A DNA stretch of 64,000 bases from CAVPOO01 sp963707015 (GTDB lineage: Bacteria; Pseudomonadota; Gammaproteobacteria; Thiohalobacterales; Thiohalobacteraceae): assembly GCA_963707015.1 (NCBI GenBank), contig CAVPOO010000007.1, positions 558,001 to 622,000 of the forward strand, written 5' to 3'. Within the stretch, counting starts at the first letter, position 1; every line of letters starts with the position of its first letter. A program made the position numbers and the translations under genes. A model generated the notes under the pieces. It ran no database searches and was not told where the DNA came from. It saw only the letters and a list, made by a program, of their open reading frames with translations. This document shows positions 7,761 to 15,788 of the stretch, one piece after another.

Positions 7761-8886
7761 TGTGGTCGCTGTAACGGAAACCTGTGCGTCTCGAATTCGT
7801 AATTTTCTCTTGAAAAAGGGACATTATGCAATCTTGACCCTCCCTATTTGCTTACCCTACCCTGCACCAGAATGAAGGACATAGTCATCCTATTTATTCA
7901 CCTGCTCACCACTGCGGCGAAAATCCTCGGCCCGGGTGGCGCAAAGTCCATCATTGCCGAAAACCTTCTCCTTAAGCAGCAACTGCTGGTTGTCACACGT
8001 TCCCGTCGACGGGCGCCAAATCTTTCAACGGCCGACCGATTCCTCATGGGATTCTGGTCGCTTTTCCTTCGACCGGGGCGAATAGCCAGGAACGCTTTGA
8101 GCGTTCATCCATCAACATTACTGAAATTCCACCAATGCCTGGTGCGCCGCAAATACCGCCAGCTGTTCTCACCAAGGAAGAGAACAAAGCCTGGACCCAA
8201 AGGTCCGTCCGAGCCACTCATTCAAGCGATTGTTGATCTGAAACGCCGCAATCCGCGCTTCGGTTGCCCTCGTATCGCCCTGATCATCTGGAAAACCTTT
8301 GGTATCGAGATTGATAAAAATGTCGTTCGGCGCATCCTGGTCAAACACTACCGTCCAGAATCCGGTGGCAGCGGCCCCTCATGGCTCACTTTCCTTGGCC
8401 ATATGACGGACAGCCTGTGGAGTGTCGACCTGTTCCGATGTGAGTCCATTCGCCTAAGAAGCCATTGGGTGCTGGTGGTGATGGATCAGTTCACCCGCCG
8501 CCTCATCGGTTTCGGTGTGCATGCCGGTGATGTCGATGGCATGGCGCTTTGCCATATGTTCAACAAAATTATCTCAGGAAAGGAACCACCACGCTATTTA
8601 AGCTCTGACCACGATCCACTTTTCGAGTATCACCGATGGCAGGCAAATCTTCGTATTCTTGAGATTGACCCTGTCAAAACCATCCCCTATACCCCGATAT
8701 CACACCCATTCGTCGAGCGCCTGATCGGGACCATTCGCCGTGAGTTTCTTGATCAGACACTATTCTGGAACGCAGTTGATTTGCAGAGAAAGCTTGATGC
8801 GTTCCAGCATTATTACAACCACGTCCGTTTTCACGCTTCGCTCGAAGGCGATACGCCGGCACAAGGTAACCGGCCATTCTAAGCCG

Positions 8887-10425
8887 TTATTGTTCCGCGA
8901 GCGCCAGATCTGATTTCATGGGATTATCGGCAAACCGCGCCTTCCACTCGCGGGGAGTGAGTTCGAGCACCCGACTCGCCGGGTGGCTGCTGATGCGTTG
9001 CAGCACATCGACCAGGTACTTGTAAGGATCGATGCCTTGTAGCCGGCACGTCACCAACAAACTCTGAATAATGCCAACCCGTTCGGCACCGATTTCGGTC
9101 CAGCAAAAAAGCCACGCCTTTTTACCCATCGGTATGGGACGCAGGTTACGCTCCAGATGGTTGGTGTCGATGGGCACATCGGGATCGGCGAGGAATACCT
9201 CCAGACTCGCGCACCTTGCCTTGGCATACTGAATGGCCTTGGCCAGTGGGTTGCTCGGTAACAGATCGGGCCGATGACACTGGGCGTCACACCACTGCCA
9301 GAAGGCCTTGACCACCGGTTCACTGTGGGCGGTGCGGTAGTGGCGTTTGTCTTCGCCGTCGAGTTGCCGCTCGCGGATAATGGCCTCATGGCGGTAAAGT
9401 GCGCCGATCAGCACGAGCGCCTCGGCACTGGCCGCTGGCTCACTCGCCTCGGCCTGCTCAAAGCCGCGGCGTGTATGCGCCCAGCATTGCGCGTGGATGA
9501 CATCGTCCTTATGCGCGGCATAGGCCGCATAGGCTTCATAACCGTCACTCAACAGCGTACCGCTGAAATTGCCAAGGAAGGCTTCGACATGCGGGTGTGC
9601 GCGACTCGGCGCATAGTGAAAGACGATTTCATTGTCCTCACCATAGATCGGCCAGAAGTAAGCCTGACGCAGTTTTCCCTTCTTCTGCCGCCCCGCCTTG
9701 ATCGGCGTCTCGTCCATCGCCAGCACCCGGCTTTGCAGAATATGTGCCGCTTGTGCCTCGACTATCGGGCGCAAGAGATCGATGCTCCGTCCCGCCCAGG
9801 TCGTCAGGCTCGAACGACTGACCTGTATCCCACATTGATCGAGCCGCTGGTGTTGACGATACAGCGGCAAGTGGTAGCAGAACTTGTCGACCAGCATTCC
9901 GACCAGAAAGCTGACATCAACAGCACTTTTCTCCAACACGTTGGCCGGCGCCGGCGTGGTGACAATGGTCTGATCGTCAAGCAGCTTGTAGACCTGACGG
10001 CGATACTCAAGGATGGTATAGCTGCCCGGGCGTTGTGCGAGCCGGTAGCTGACTTTCTCGCCGATGACCTCGCGCCGGTCTTCGGGGATGGCTTCAATCT
10101 CGGGGTCCTTGACCACGATCACCTCGCGTGGCACATCCTCACTGAAGCGTAACCCCGCGTCATTGACTGCCGCATCACGAACCTTCTTGCGCCGTTGGTA
10201 ACTGATCGTCTCGGCGGGTGCCTCGGTCGGGGGTGGCGGCGTCGCCACGCCCAGGGCCGCGAGCAGATTGCCCTGCACGGCGGGATCGAGGTCAAGACGC
10301 TTTTCCGATTTCTCACCAAACAGCTGGCGTTTGAACCATTCGAGTTGTTGTTTGAGGGTCGCGAGCTCGGCGCAAAGTTGCGCGTTTTCCCGCTCCAGTT
10401 CTACGACCCGAACAGCTGCCGACAA
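8887..10425 (-). CDS. tnpC: IS66 transposase TnpC
   Basis: A 512-residue IS66 transposase. It has an N-terminal coiled coil (VELERENAQLCAELATLKQQ), the KRQLFGEKSEKR region, a zinc-finger-like central part and the catalytic domain. Likely acidic residues are in AMDETPIKAG and LSDGYEAYAAY, with the DTNHLERNLRPIPMGKKAW motif near the C-terminus. It catalyses IS66 transposition with TnpA and TnpB. Length is typical. Confidence 0.95.
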   Translation of the reverse strand: MSAAVRVVELERENAQLCAELATLKQQLEWFKRQLFGEKSEKRLDLDPAVQGNLLAALGVATPPPPTEAPAETISYQRRKKVRDAAVNDAGLRFSEDVPREVIVVKDPEIEAIPEDRREVIGEKVSYRLAQRPGSYTILEYRRQVYKLLDDQTIVTTPAPANVLEKSAVDVSFLVGMLVDKFCYHLPLYRQHQRLDQCGIQVSRSSLTTWAGRSIDLLRPIVEAQAAHILQSRVLAMDETPIKAGRQKKGKLRQAYFWPIYGEDNEIVFHYAPSRAHPHVEAFLGNFSGTLLSDGYEAYAAYAAHKDDVIHAQCWAHTRRGFEQAEASEPAASAEALVLIGALYRHEAIIRERQLDGEDKRHYRTAHSEPVVKAFWQWCDAQCHRPDLLPSNPLAKAIQYAKARCASLEVFLADPDVPIDTNHLERNLRPIPMGKKAWLFCWTEIGAERVGIIQSLLVTCRLQGIDPYKYLVDVLQRISSHPASRVLELTPREWKARFADNPMKSDLALAEQ

Positions 10426-10477
10426 GATGACTTATCCTTTTGTTTTATCGCCGGATATTTTACTCGATACCGGCCCT

Positions 10478-10828
10478 TCATGCGACCTTTTTATAGCGCT
10501 TTCTCTGCCTTTTTATCACCATGTCGACCCCTTCCAGCAGGGCCAGGAACTCCATACGCGACAGCGCGCGTTTATGACTCCCAGTCTCTCCCAGACATGC
10601 AAATTGCCCCGCCTCGAGGCGCTTGCTCCAGACCGCATAACCGCCTTCTTCAAAAGCCAGAATCTTGATCTGGGTACGCCGCCGGTTGATAAAGGCAAAC
10701 CACTCGCCGCTCGTTGGATCGCCGCCCAGATGATTGCGGACCCGGGCGGATAAGCCATCAAAAGAACGGCGCATATCGGTCGCCTGCGTGCACAGCCAGA
10801 TGCGCTGTGCCGGCGAGACACTCAGCAT
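10478..10828 (-). CDS. tnpB: IS66 accessory protein TnpB
   Basis: About 116 residues with the IS66 Orf2 signature: TQATDMRRSFDGLSARV near the start, then FINRRRTQIKILAFEEGG and YAVWSKRLEAGQF. I start at the ATG giving MLSVSPAQRIW, which overlaps the end of tnpA by a few bases as is usual in IS66. It is required for transposition; its biochemical role is not settled. Confidence 0.92.
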   Translation of the reverse strand: MLSVSPAQRIWLCTQATDMRRSFDGLSARVRNHLGGDPTSGEWFAFINRRRTQIKILAFEEGGYAVWSKRLEAGQFACLGETGSHKRALSRMEFLALLEGVDMVIKRQRKRYKKVA

Positions 10829-11142
10829 GCGCCTTGCCTCAGGCGAAGCACCACGCCACCACCGAGTTCCAACTCGACATCCCAAGGCACTCCACTCGGC
10901 TTCGTTGTCTGCGAAGCCAACTCGACGAACATCGAACCCTCTGTATTCGGCGCGACTGCATGCGAGTCATCGCGCAAGCGCTTCCGCCAGCGGCTGAAGG
11001 TGCTCAGCGTTAAACTCCGTTCGGCACAGAACTGCTCGCGGCTCTGGCCGCTTTGCGCAAACTCTGAGAAGATTTCACGCCACTCTTCCGCGCGGCGCCA
11101 AATCCGGCGGCTGTTACCGATACGCCCCGTCAAATCATCCAT
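10822..11142 (-). CDS. tnpA: IS66 accessory protein TnpA
   Basis: A 106-residue IS66 Orf1 with an N-terminal helix-turn-helix (AQSGQSREQFCAERSLTLS) followed by FSRWRKRL and a beta-rich tail (VELELGGGVVLRL). It is first in the tnpA-tnpB-tnpC operon, about 90 bp from the element end, and overlaps tnpB. Confidence 0.92.
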   Translation of the reverse strand: MDDLTGRIGNSRRIWRRAEEWREIFSEFAQSGQSREQFCAERSLTLSTFSRWRKRLRDDSHAVAPNTEGSMFVELASQTTKPSGVPWDVELELGGGVVLRLRQGAC

Positions 11143-11557
11143 CGTCTTCCTCCATCAGTCATCGACAACGTGATGGAGTCAGCATAGGCAGATTTCGCGC
11201 GATGAAAAGAACGGCCTAAAATGGCCGGTTACGGCACAAGTGAGTGGTGAATCCAAAACCAGACAAGCCAACTTGGAGCGTTACCGCTGGGAAACGCATT
11301 GCCGTGGGCTTGTCCAGCTTCCGATGGCAGCTTGATTACGAATTCGAGACCCACAGGTAATCATATGTATGGTCTTGGTCATGAGCTTAAAGATTCGGTG
11401 AAACAGGAAGCCTGACACTGCATGCATATCTGTACTGAAAGCTTAGTGAGTAGAATCCATTCGATGCGCATAGATTTTTCAGGAATGGAGTGTTAATGGT
11501 ATCACTGTTCAAGTCCACGACACGGCCTGCAAAAGCTAGTGCAGCTCGGCGCGGATC

Positions 11558-11953
11558 TTATTGATTAACATCAGAGAGTGAACGGGCACACCTAGAAGAA
11601 TATTTGGCAATCAACCATGGAACGACAAACATGTATAGTGCGTCAACAATATGTGCTAATTGGATATGTGCTGAGAGTTGCTGTGTCAAGAAGTGTAATG
11701 ATGCAGGGACCACGATAGCATGACCAGCACCGTATAATAAACCAAGCAAAGCACATGCGCGTATGTTCGGTAGCTTGAAACTAAGGCGATTCGAAAGAGC
11801 CCACGAGAATATTAATGTTGGTATTACTGCCGTGCTAGCCCCTGCGGCGAGTGCGTTAGGTATATCAGCCTCTCCCATGAACGGGACTATTAAGGGCACT
11901 GTCGCACCAACCCAGAACACAAAGCTTAAAGGCAACCAAGTCGAGCTTTTCAT
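11558..11953 (-). CDS. Small integral membrane protein, unknown
   Basis: About 131 residues with four predicted hydrophobic segments: LPLSFVFWVGATVPLIVPF, AAGASTAVIPTLIFSWAL, ACALLGLLYGAGHAIVVPA and ALYMFVVPWLIA. I start at MKSSTWLPL (ATG 11951-11953) since it places the first helix at the N-terminus; an upstream in-frame ATG at 12025 adds 24 polar residues. It has no charged catalytic motif. AT content is higher than in its neighbours, which hints at recent acquisition. Confidence 0.55.
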   Translation of the reverse strand: MKSSTWLPLSFVFWVGATVPLIVPFMGEADIPNALAAGASTAVIPTLIFSWALSNRLSFKLPNIRACALLGLLYGAGHAIVVPASLHFLTQQLSAHIQLAHIVDALYMFVVPWLIAKYSSRCARSLSDVNQ

Positions 11954-12131
11954 ATTATATTTATCGATAACACGGGTTGTTGAACATATAACTAATAACG
12001 ACAAATTACGGTCGGCATTCAACATTTATTGGTTATAAATATTCGCCATCGATGAATGACTCGTAACAGTTGCGAGCTCAATCGGTCAACGCAACATTCT
12101 ATTCTCTTGATTGTAGAGGAGGATGTTGTCA

Positions 12132-12366
12132 ATGGGATACCGAACGAGGATCTATTACACGGAAGAGCAAAAGGCGCTGATGTGGGATCGCTGGCAGAGA
12201 GGCGACTCACTGGCGACAATAGCTCGTCTTTTTGATAGGGGGCATTCATCCGTTCAGCGGATCCTCCAGGAGACAGGCGGGATACGTCCACCGCAGCGAA
12301 GGCGCTCCAGGCTGTCGCTGACGCTCTCGGAACGTGAAGAGATCTCCCGGCGTGTTGTGGCCGGTG
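12132..12366 (+). pseudogene. IS30-family transposase N-terminal fragment
   Basis: Encodes an IS30-type N-terminal HTH (YTEEQKALMWDRWQRGDSLA, then FDRGHSSVQRILQETGGI) and the LTLSEREEISR segment. It breaks off exactly at the left end of the IS6 element. The catalytic core does not resume on the other side of IS6, so the insertion was followed by deletion or rearrangement. Confidence 0.85.
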
Positions 12367-13179
12367 GGTACTGTCAACTTAACGATATCCAAACCGCACT
12401 ACCGATCGATGGTTTCATCCCTTTACTATTCGGCCATGATTTGGGCGCACGTCACCTCATGCCATTCACGGAATGCCCTCGAGCGAAACTCGCGATAGTG
12501 AATCGCTCGCGTCAAATGCCGACCCAGTCTGAACAGATTGCCTACAACGCCATAAACGGTGAGAAAGCGCTGCGCCTGGCCAGCTGATTTGAACCGACGC
12601 ATCTGTCGTTCGCGTTGGCGAGTTGGTTCATGTGATACCTCAGCTCGGTTATTTTCGTACTGTTCAGTGCTGTGTGTAACCGAAGGAAACACCTCCCGGC
12701 GCGCAGCTGAATAGCTTTTCAGTTTGTCCGTAATCATTCGCCATGGTGCCTGGCGCTGGCCCTTCAATAGCTTACGGAACAATCGTTTGGCTGCCGCCTT
12801 GTTACGGCGTTTCTGCACCAGAATGTCAATGGTGTCTCCGTCCTGGTCGACGGCCCGCCAAAGACAATGCAGCTCACCACGGATCTTGATAAACACCTCG
12901 TCGAGATACCAGGTGTCACCACATCGGCCTTGTCGTTTCTTCAGCTTCCGAGCGTAATCCGGCCCGAACCTGTTGCACCATTGCCGAATGGATTCATAGG
13001 TGACGACAATTCCACGTTCGGCCAGAAGGTCTTCCACGTCTCGAAAACTCAGACAGAAACGGTGATACAGCCAAACTGCGTGACTGATGATTGTCGGATG
13101 AAATCGGTATCCGTGGTATAACTGCTTGGTATCTTTCATGCCGTTAGTCTGACGGCTTTACCGTGAACTTGACAGTACC
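12367..13179 (-). mobile_element. IS6-family element
   Basis: An 813-bp element bounded by GGTACTGTCAA (12367) and its complement ending at 13179, with one transposase on the minus strand. No 8-bp target duplication is visible. This fits recombination between IS6 copies, a common route by which this family forms deletions. Confidence 0.88.
12426..13139 (-). CDS. IS6-family transposase
   Basis: A 237-residue DDE transposase. The catalytic motifs WYLDEVFIKIRG, MITDKLKSY and NRAEVSHEPTRQRERQMRRF are all present, and it begins with the family pattern (GYRFHPTIISHAVWLY, FRDVEDLLAERGI). Full length, so probably active. Confidence 0.95.
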   Translation of the reverse strand: MKDTKQLYHGYRFHPTIISHAVWLYHRFCLSFRDVEDLLAERGIVVTYESIRQWCNRFGPDYARKLKKRQGRCGDTWYLDEVFIKIRGELHCLWRAVDQDGDTIDILVQKRRNKAAAKRLFRKLLKGQRQAPWRMITDKLKSYSAARREVFPSVTHSTEQYENNRAEVSHEPTRQRERQMRRFKSAGQAQRFLTVYGVVGNLFRLGRHLTRAIHYREFRSRAFREWHEVTCAQIMAE

Positions 13180-13208
13180 GACCAACAAATTACTGCCTTG
13201 CATACCGC

Positions 13209-13394
13209 CTAAGTCGCGCCGCGATTCCTCGACAGCCATAGCAGACATTGCCTGCAAGTCACGGCGTTGAGGTCTTCCGTGGCAATACCTTCGACTTCGG
13301 CACGGTGGGCTGCTTCCCGGTCCCGAGGATTGCAGACCACCATGCCATTTTTGTCGAGCGCGTGGAGGTCACGCTTTTTTCGCTTGTCGCGCAT
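13209..13394 (-). CDS. Small Cys-motif protein downstream of RtcB
   Basis: A 61-residue basic protein (MRDKRKKRDLHALDKNGM start) with the pattern VCNPRDREAAHRAEVEGIA and a C-terminal TCRQCLLWL. It ends near the IS6 boundary. It begins 2 bp after the RtcB stop codon, so it is almost certainly co-transcribed and translationally coupled. The single CxxC plus Cys22 could bind zinc. Function is unknown; by position it may be an accessory to the RtcB/RbfA-like pair. Confidence 0.6.
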   Translation of the reverse strand: MRDKRKKRDLHALDKNGMVVCNPRDREAAHRAEVEGIATEDLNAVTCRQCLLWLSRNRGAT

Positions 13395-13396
13395 CG

Positions 13397-14515
13397 CTAG
13401 GTTCCCTTGTAGACGAGCACCGGCTCCAACTTTCGGACGATGCGTGTGAGTTTTCGCTGGGCTCGCATGACCGCACCAATGTCTTTGTAGGCACCTGGTG
13501 CTTCATCGCGGAGCCGGTGCTTGATGCGGTGATCGAACGAAATGCCACGCATCTGTTCCGACAACGTCCTGCCCGTGATGGTCCTGCGTGCATCGGTGCG
13601 GCTCATGGCTCTCCCTGCCCCGTGGGAACTAGAGCACAGCGATTCGGGATCTCCTCTCCCTGTGACGTGAAAGCTAGGGCTTCCCATCGAACCGGGAATG
13701 ATGCCTGGCTCGCCATCCATCGCGGAGATTGCGCCTTTGCGATGTACCCATAGCCTTTGCCCGTGGTGCTCCTCCTGTCTCACGAAGTTGTGATGACAAT
13801 CGAAGTAGGATTCCCAGAGCGGAGAGACGCCGACGAGCCCTTGCAGCCTGGTGGCCACCAGCTCGGTCATGCGGCGTCGACTTTGCTTCGCGTAGTCTAG
13901 AGCCCAGCCGAGGTCCCGTAGGTACGCCTGGCCTTCCTGCGACTCGGCAACGAGACTGTCAAGAGCACCATCACCACCGCCGTGATGTTCGCGAATTGCC
14001 TGGCCTATGCCACGCGACCCGCTATGCAGCATGAGCCATAGACAGCCGTTTGCGTCACGTTGGAACTCGACGAAGTGATTGCCCCGCCCCAGAGTAGCGA
14101 ACTGCAGCCGCCCAACGCTGCCCTTCTTGCGTTCTAGTGACGGTGCTGACAACGAGACGTTCCCAAGCCCGTCGGGAAGGGCCGTGCCTGCCGATGGATG
14201 GTTGGCTGTCGGAACAGCTCGTCCCAGCATCCTCATCACTTGGGCAGCGTTGTTCTGGTTGCCCAGTACATCGGCGGATGCGTCGAACGCCAATGCAGCC
14301 ATGCCGCAACCGATATCGCCGCCGACCGCATCCGGAAAGAGTCTGCTCTTCGTCGCCACAACTGCGCCAACGCAGACTGCCTTCGCTAGATGCACGTCCG
14401 GCATTGCGGCAACCACCGCGACATCGTCGATGCGAGCAAGGCGCTCAAGAGCCCGCCTTACGTCCTTAGCTAAGGGCTCCTGAACCCAAGTGCGTAGGCT
14501 GGCACCGCTACTCAT
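13397..14515 (-). CDS. rtcB: RtcB-family RNA ligase
   Basis: About 372 residues and compact for RtcB. Metal and nucleophile motifs are readable: MPDVHLAKAV (His ligand), DAVGGDIGCGM (Asp/Cys ligands), GRGNHFVEF, LHSGSRGIG and SSSHGAGRAMSR with the guanylate-accepting His. RtcB ligases join 2',3'-cyclic-phosphate or 3'-phosphate RNA ends to 5'-OH ends using GTP and Mn2+. I start at MSSGASLRTWVQEPL; this ATG overlaps the upstream gene stop by 8 bp (ATGAGTAG). The neighbours are an RbfA-like protein and a Cys-motif protein, not archease or RtcA. The short form and its partners suggest a dedicated repair target rather than tRNA splicing. Confidence 0.9.
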   Translation of the reverse strand: MSSGASLRTWVQEPLAKDVRRALERLARIDDVAVVAAMPDVHLAKAVCVGAVVATKSRLFPDAVGGDIGCGMAALAFDASADVLGNQNNAAQVMRMLGRAVPTANHPSAGTALPDGLGNVSLSAPSLERKKGSVGRLQFATLGRGNHFVEFQRDANGCLWLMLHSGSRGIGQAIREHHGGGDGALDSLVAESQEGQAYLRDLGWALDYAKQSRRRMTELVATRLQGLVGVSPLWESYFDCHHNFVRQEEHHGQRLWVHRKGAISAMDGEPGIIPGSMGSPSFHVTGRGDPESLCSSSHGAGRAMSRTDARRTITGRTLSEQMRGISFDHRIKHRLRDEAPGAYKDIGAVMRAQRKLTRIVRKLEPVLVYKGT

Positions 14516-14933
14516 CGCGAATTTCCGAGCATTTCGCACCATCCGAGGCCACAACTACAAAATCCAACGAAGGCACCCGCTTCCTGTGAATCGAACGGGC
14601 GACTTCACCTCGGAAATATCCTTTGGCTCGCGCTAGTGCCTCTATTGTTTGTTGATAGTCGTTGGCTTCTCCTTCCGTTGTGACTAGCACCCGCAACAAG
14701 GCGGCTCCCCTCACCGGCTCTACGCCCATTACGTAGAGATCGCGCAGGATGGGGTTCGTTGAGCAGACGAGAGCACAGGAAATGGCCTCCTCTACCTGGC
14801 GACAGAGCTGGATACTCCTTTTGTCGCCCCTTCGTGGACCACCGAATATCTCTTCTTCTGATACATCGAACCACTCGGGCTCATTCTCTGGTTGCAGGGG
14901 TGTATAGCCCCGCGCTTTCTTGCGTGAAGACAT
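14508..14933 (-). CDS. RbfA-like (KH-fold) protein upstream of RtcB
   Basis: A 141-residue protein. Residues about 38-125 follow the RbfA layout: QLCRQVEEAISCAL helix, DLYVMGVEPVRGAALLRVLV strands, then IEALARAKGYFRGEVARSIH and VPSLDFVVV, which parallel the RbfA helix (A-GxLR-ELA) and its final strand. RbfA binds the 30S subunit near the 16S 3' region. The N-terminal 30 residues are acidic and unlike housekeeping RbfA. It overlaps rtcB by 8 bp, implying coupled translation. Similarity is by pattern only, so RbfA-like is a moderately supported call. Confidence 0.6.
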   Translation of the reverse strand: MSSRKKARGYTPLQPENEPEWFDVSEEEIFGGPRRGDKRSIQLCRQVEEAISCALVCSTNPILRDLYVMGVEPVRGAALLRVLVTTEGEANDYQQTIEALARAKGYFRGEVARSIHRKRVPSLDFVVVASDGAKCSEIRDE

Positions 14934-15040
14934 GCTTCTCCCATTCCTTGAACTAGGCGCCGCCCAGCCAAGGCGTCATCGTTTGACGTCTGTAAGAACA
15001 GGTCTCAGCTCAGGGTCTACCCGTTTGGTCAAAATCCTTA

Positions 15041-15215
15041 TGCGGCTTCCCAATGGAAATATTTCAGCAGGCCGCCTGAGCGATCTTTGCAGCGGACTAA
15101 TCCGTAGGTACGCTTCATTGCTTTAGTAGCGGCTGGACATAACAGGACATTATCCTTACCTTGATGATTTCGTTCGGCACGCAAATGCACCAGGTCCTCG
15201 CTGAGTGCATCCCTC
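15041..15215 (-). pseudogene. DDE transposase C-terminal remnant
   Basis: Minus-strand frame: EDLVHLRAERNHQGKDNVL, CKDRSGGLLKYFHWEAA and a stop. This is the C-terminal tail found in the intact transposase at 48.1 kb (VHFHAERNHQGKGN, CKERLGGLLKYYHRDAA). The catalytic part is absent. Confidence 0.75.
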
Positions 15216-15421
15216 AAGGCCGCCAGCCGGGCAATGAAAGCCGGCGGGTATTTGACCCGCCATTGGTAATGAAACCGTTTCCAGACACACCATGCTTATG
15301 GCATGGAATAGTCAGCAGTAAGACAAATGTCCTGGCTTCACAAAACCGGACGAAGTTCCAAAATATGTCGTCTCCAGCCCTTAGCGCTCAGCCTGCCTTC
15401 TCCGCGTCCGCCGCCACCCCT

Positions 15422-15600
15422 ACTCCACACGCGCCTCTCATAACCGTACCTCCTTCCGTACGAAATTTGACCTTGGCCGGCGCCTCGATCACGACACGCA
15501 CCTGACTGCCAGCATTGGCAAGAACAGCGACCTCGATCCGGTCACCCGCGGGAAGTGCAAGAAACAGTGTTTCGCCAATCCGACGCGTGGGAATTAGCGT
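15422..15600 (-). pseudogene. csrA-like remnant 3 (start codon lost)
   Basis: The minus-strand frame reads LIPTRRIGETLFLALPAG, then VAVLANAGSQVRVVIEAPAK, clearly CsrA-like (RRIGETL, IEAP). The position of the ATG is ACG (15598-15600). Downstream the frame drifts from the expected REEVLLREACVE, although the DNA end CTACTCCACAC is shared with the 6.5-kb copy. It is degenerate and probably not expressed. Confidence 0.68.
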
Positions 15601-15788
15601 GGCAAGCTCCTTTGCCTACCTGAGTGGAGAAGAAAAACGCTCCGCCTGAGAAACCGGGAAAGTAAGCATTCTTACGGGGACTTACTGGACAAACCACCGA
15701 TAGCTGCCAAAATTCGGCGTGCTAAGGACGCCCCGAGTTCCGGGTACTATTACGGTTCAAGGTTGCTGCCGCATTACCCGATCCCTCA
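15601..15788. other. Intergenic between csrA-like remnant and RCC1-like gene
   Basis: Weakly similar to the region upstream of the 6.5-kb csrA-like gene (CCTGAGTGGA..., CCGCCTGAG). This supports duplication of a csrA unit with its promoter region. No gene is visible. Confidence 0.4.

Larger units (their letters stand above)
8866..11232 (-). mobile_element. IS66-family element inserted in IS copy A
   Basis: A 2,367-bp element with inverted ends GTAACCGGCCATT (8866) and complement ending 11232. Target duplication GGCACAAG is present at 8858-8865 and 11233-11240; 8 bp is the IS66 norm. It carries tnpA, tnpB and tnpC in order on the minus strand. All three frames look intact, so it may be functional. 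Confidence 0.95.
7872..11334 (+). pseudogene. DDE transposase of copy A, split by IS66
   Basis: Residues 1 to about 331 are encoded at 7872-8865. The C-terminus (SGESKTRQANLERYRWETH and onward) resumes at 11233 and ends TGA at 11332-11334. The DDE motifs are the same as in copies B and C (WSVDLFRCES, SSDHDPLF, HPFVERLIGTIRRE). At least two substitutions separate it from copies B and C (for example Val for Ile in DPVKTIPYT). It is non-functional because IS66 separates the ends. Confidence 0.9.
7783..11353 (+). mobile_element. 1,196-bp IS copy A, interrupted by IS66
   Basis: The left end (TGTGCGTCTCGAATTCG at 7783) and right end (complement ending GAGACCCA at 11353) match the ends of copies B and C. 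Removing the IS66 insertion and one 8-bp duplication leaves exactly 1,196 bp, the length of the other two copies. The transposase is split and this copy is dead. Confidence 0.9.

Noticed and set aside
9274..10152. 292-residue plus-strand ORF
   Set aside because: It lies entirely antisense to the IS66 tnpC gene and is a high-GC shadow frame.
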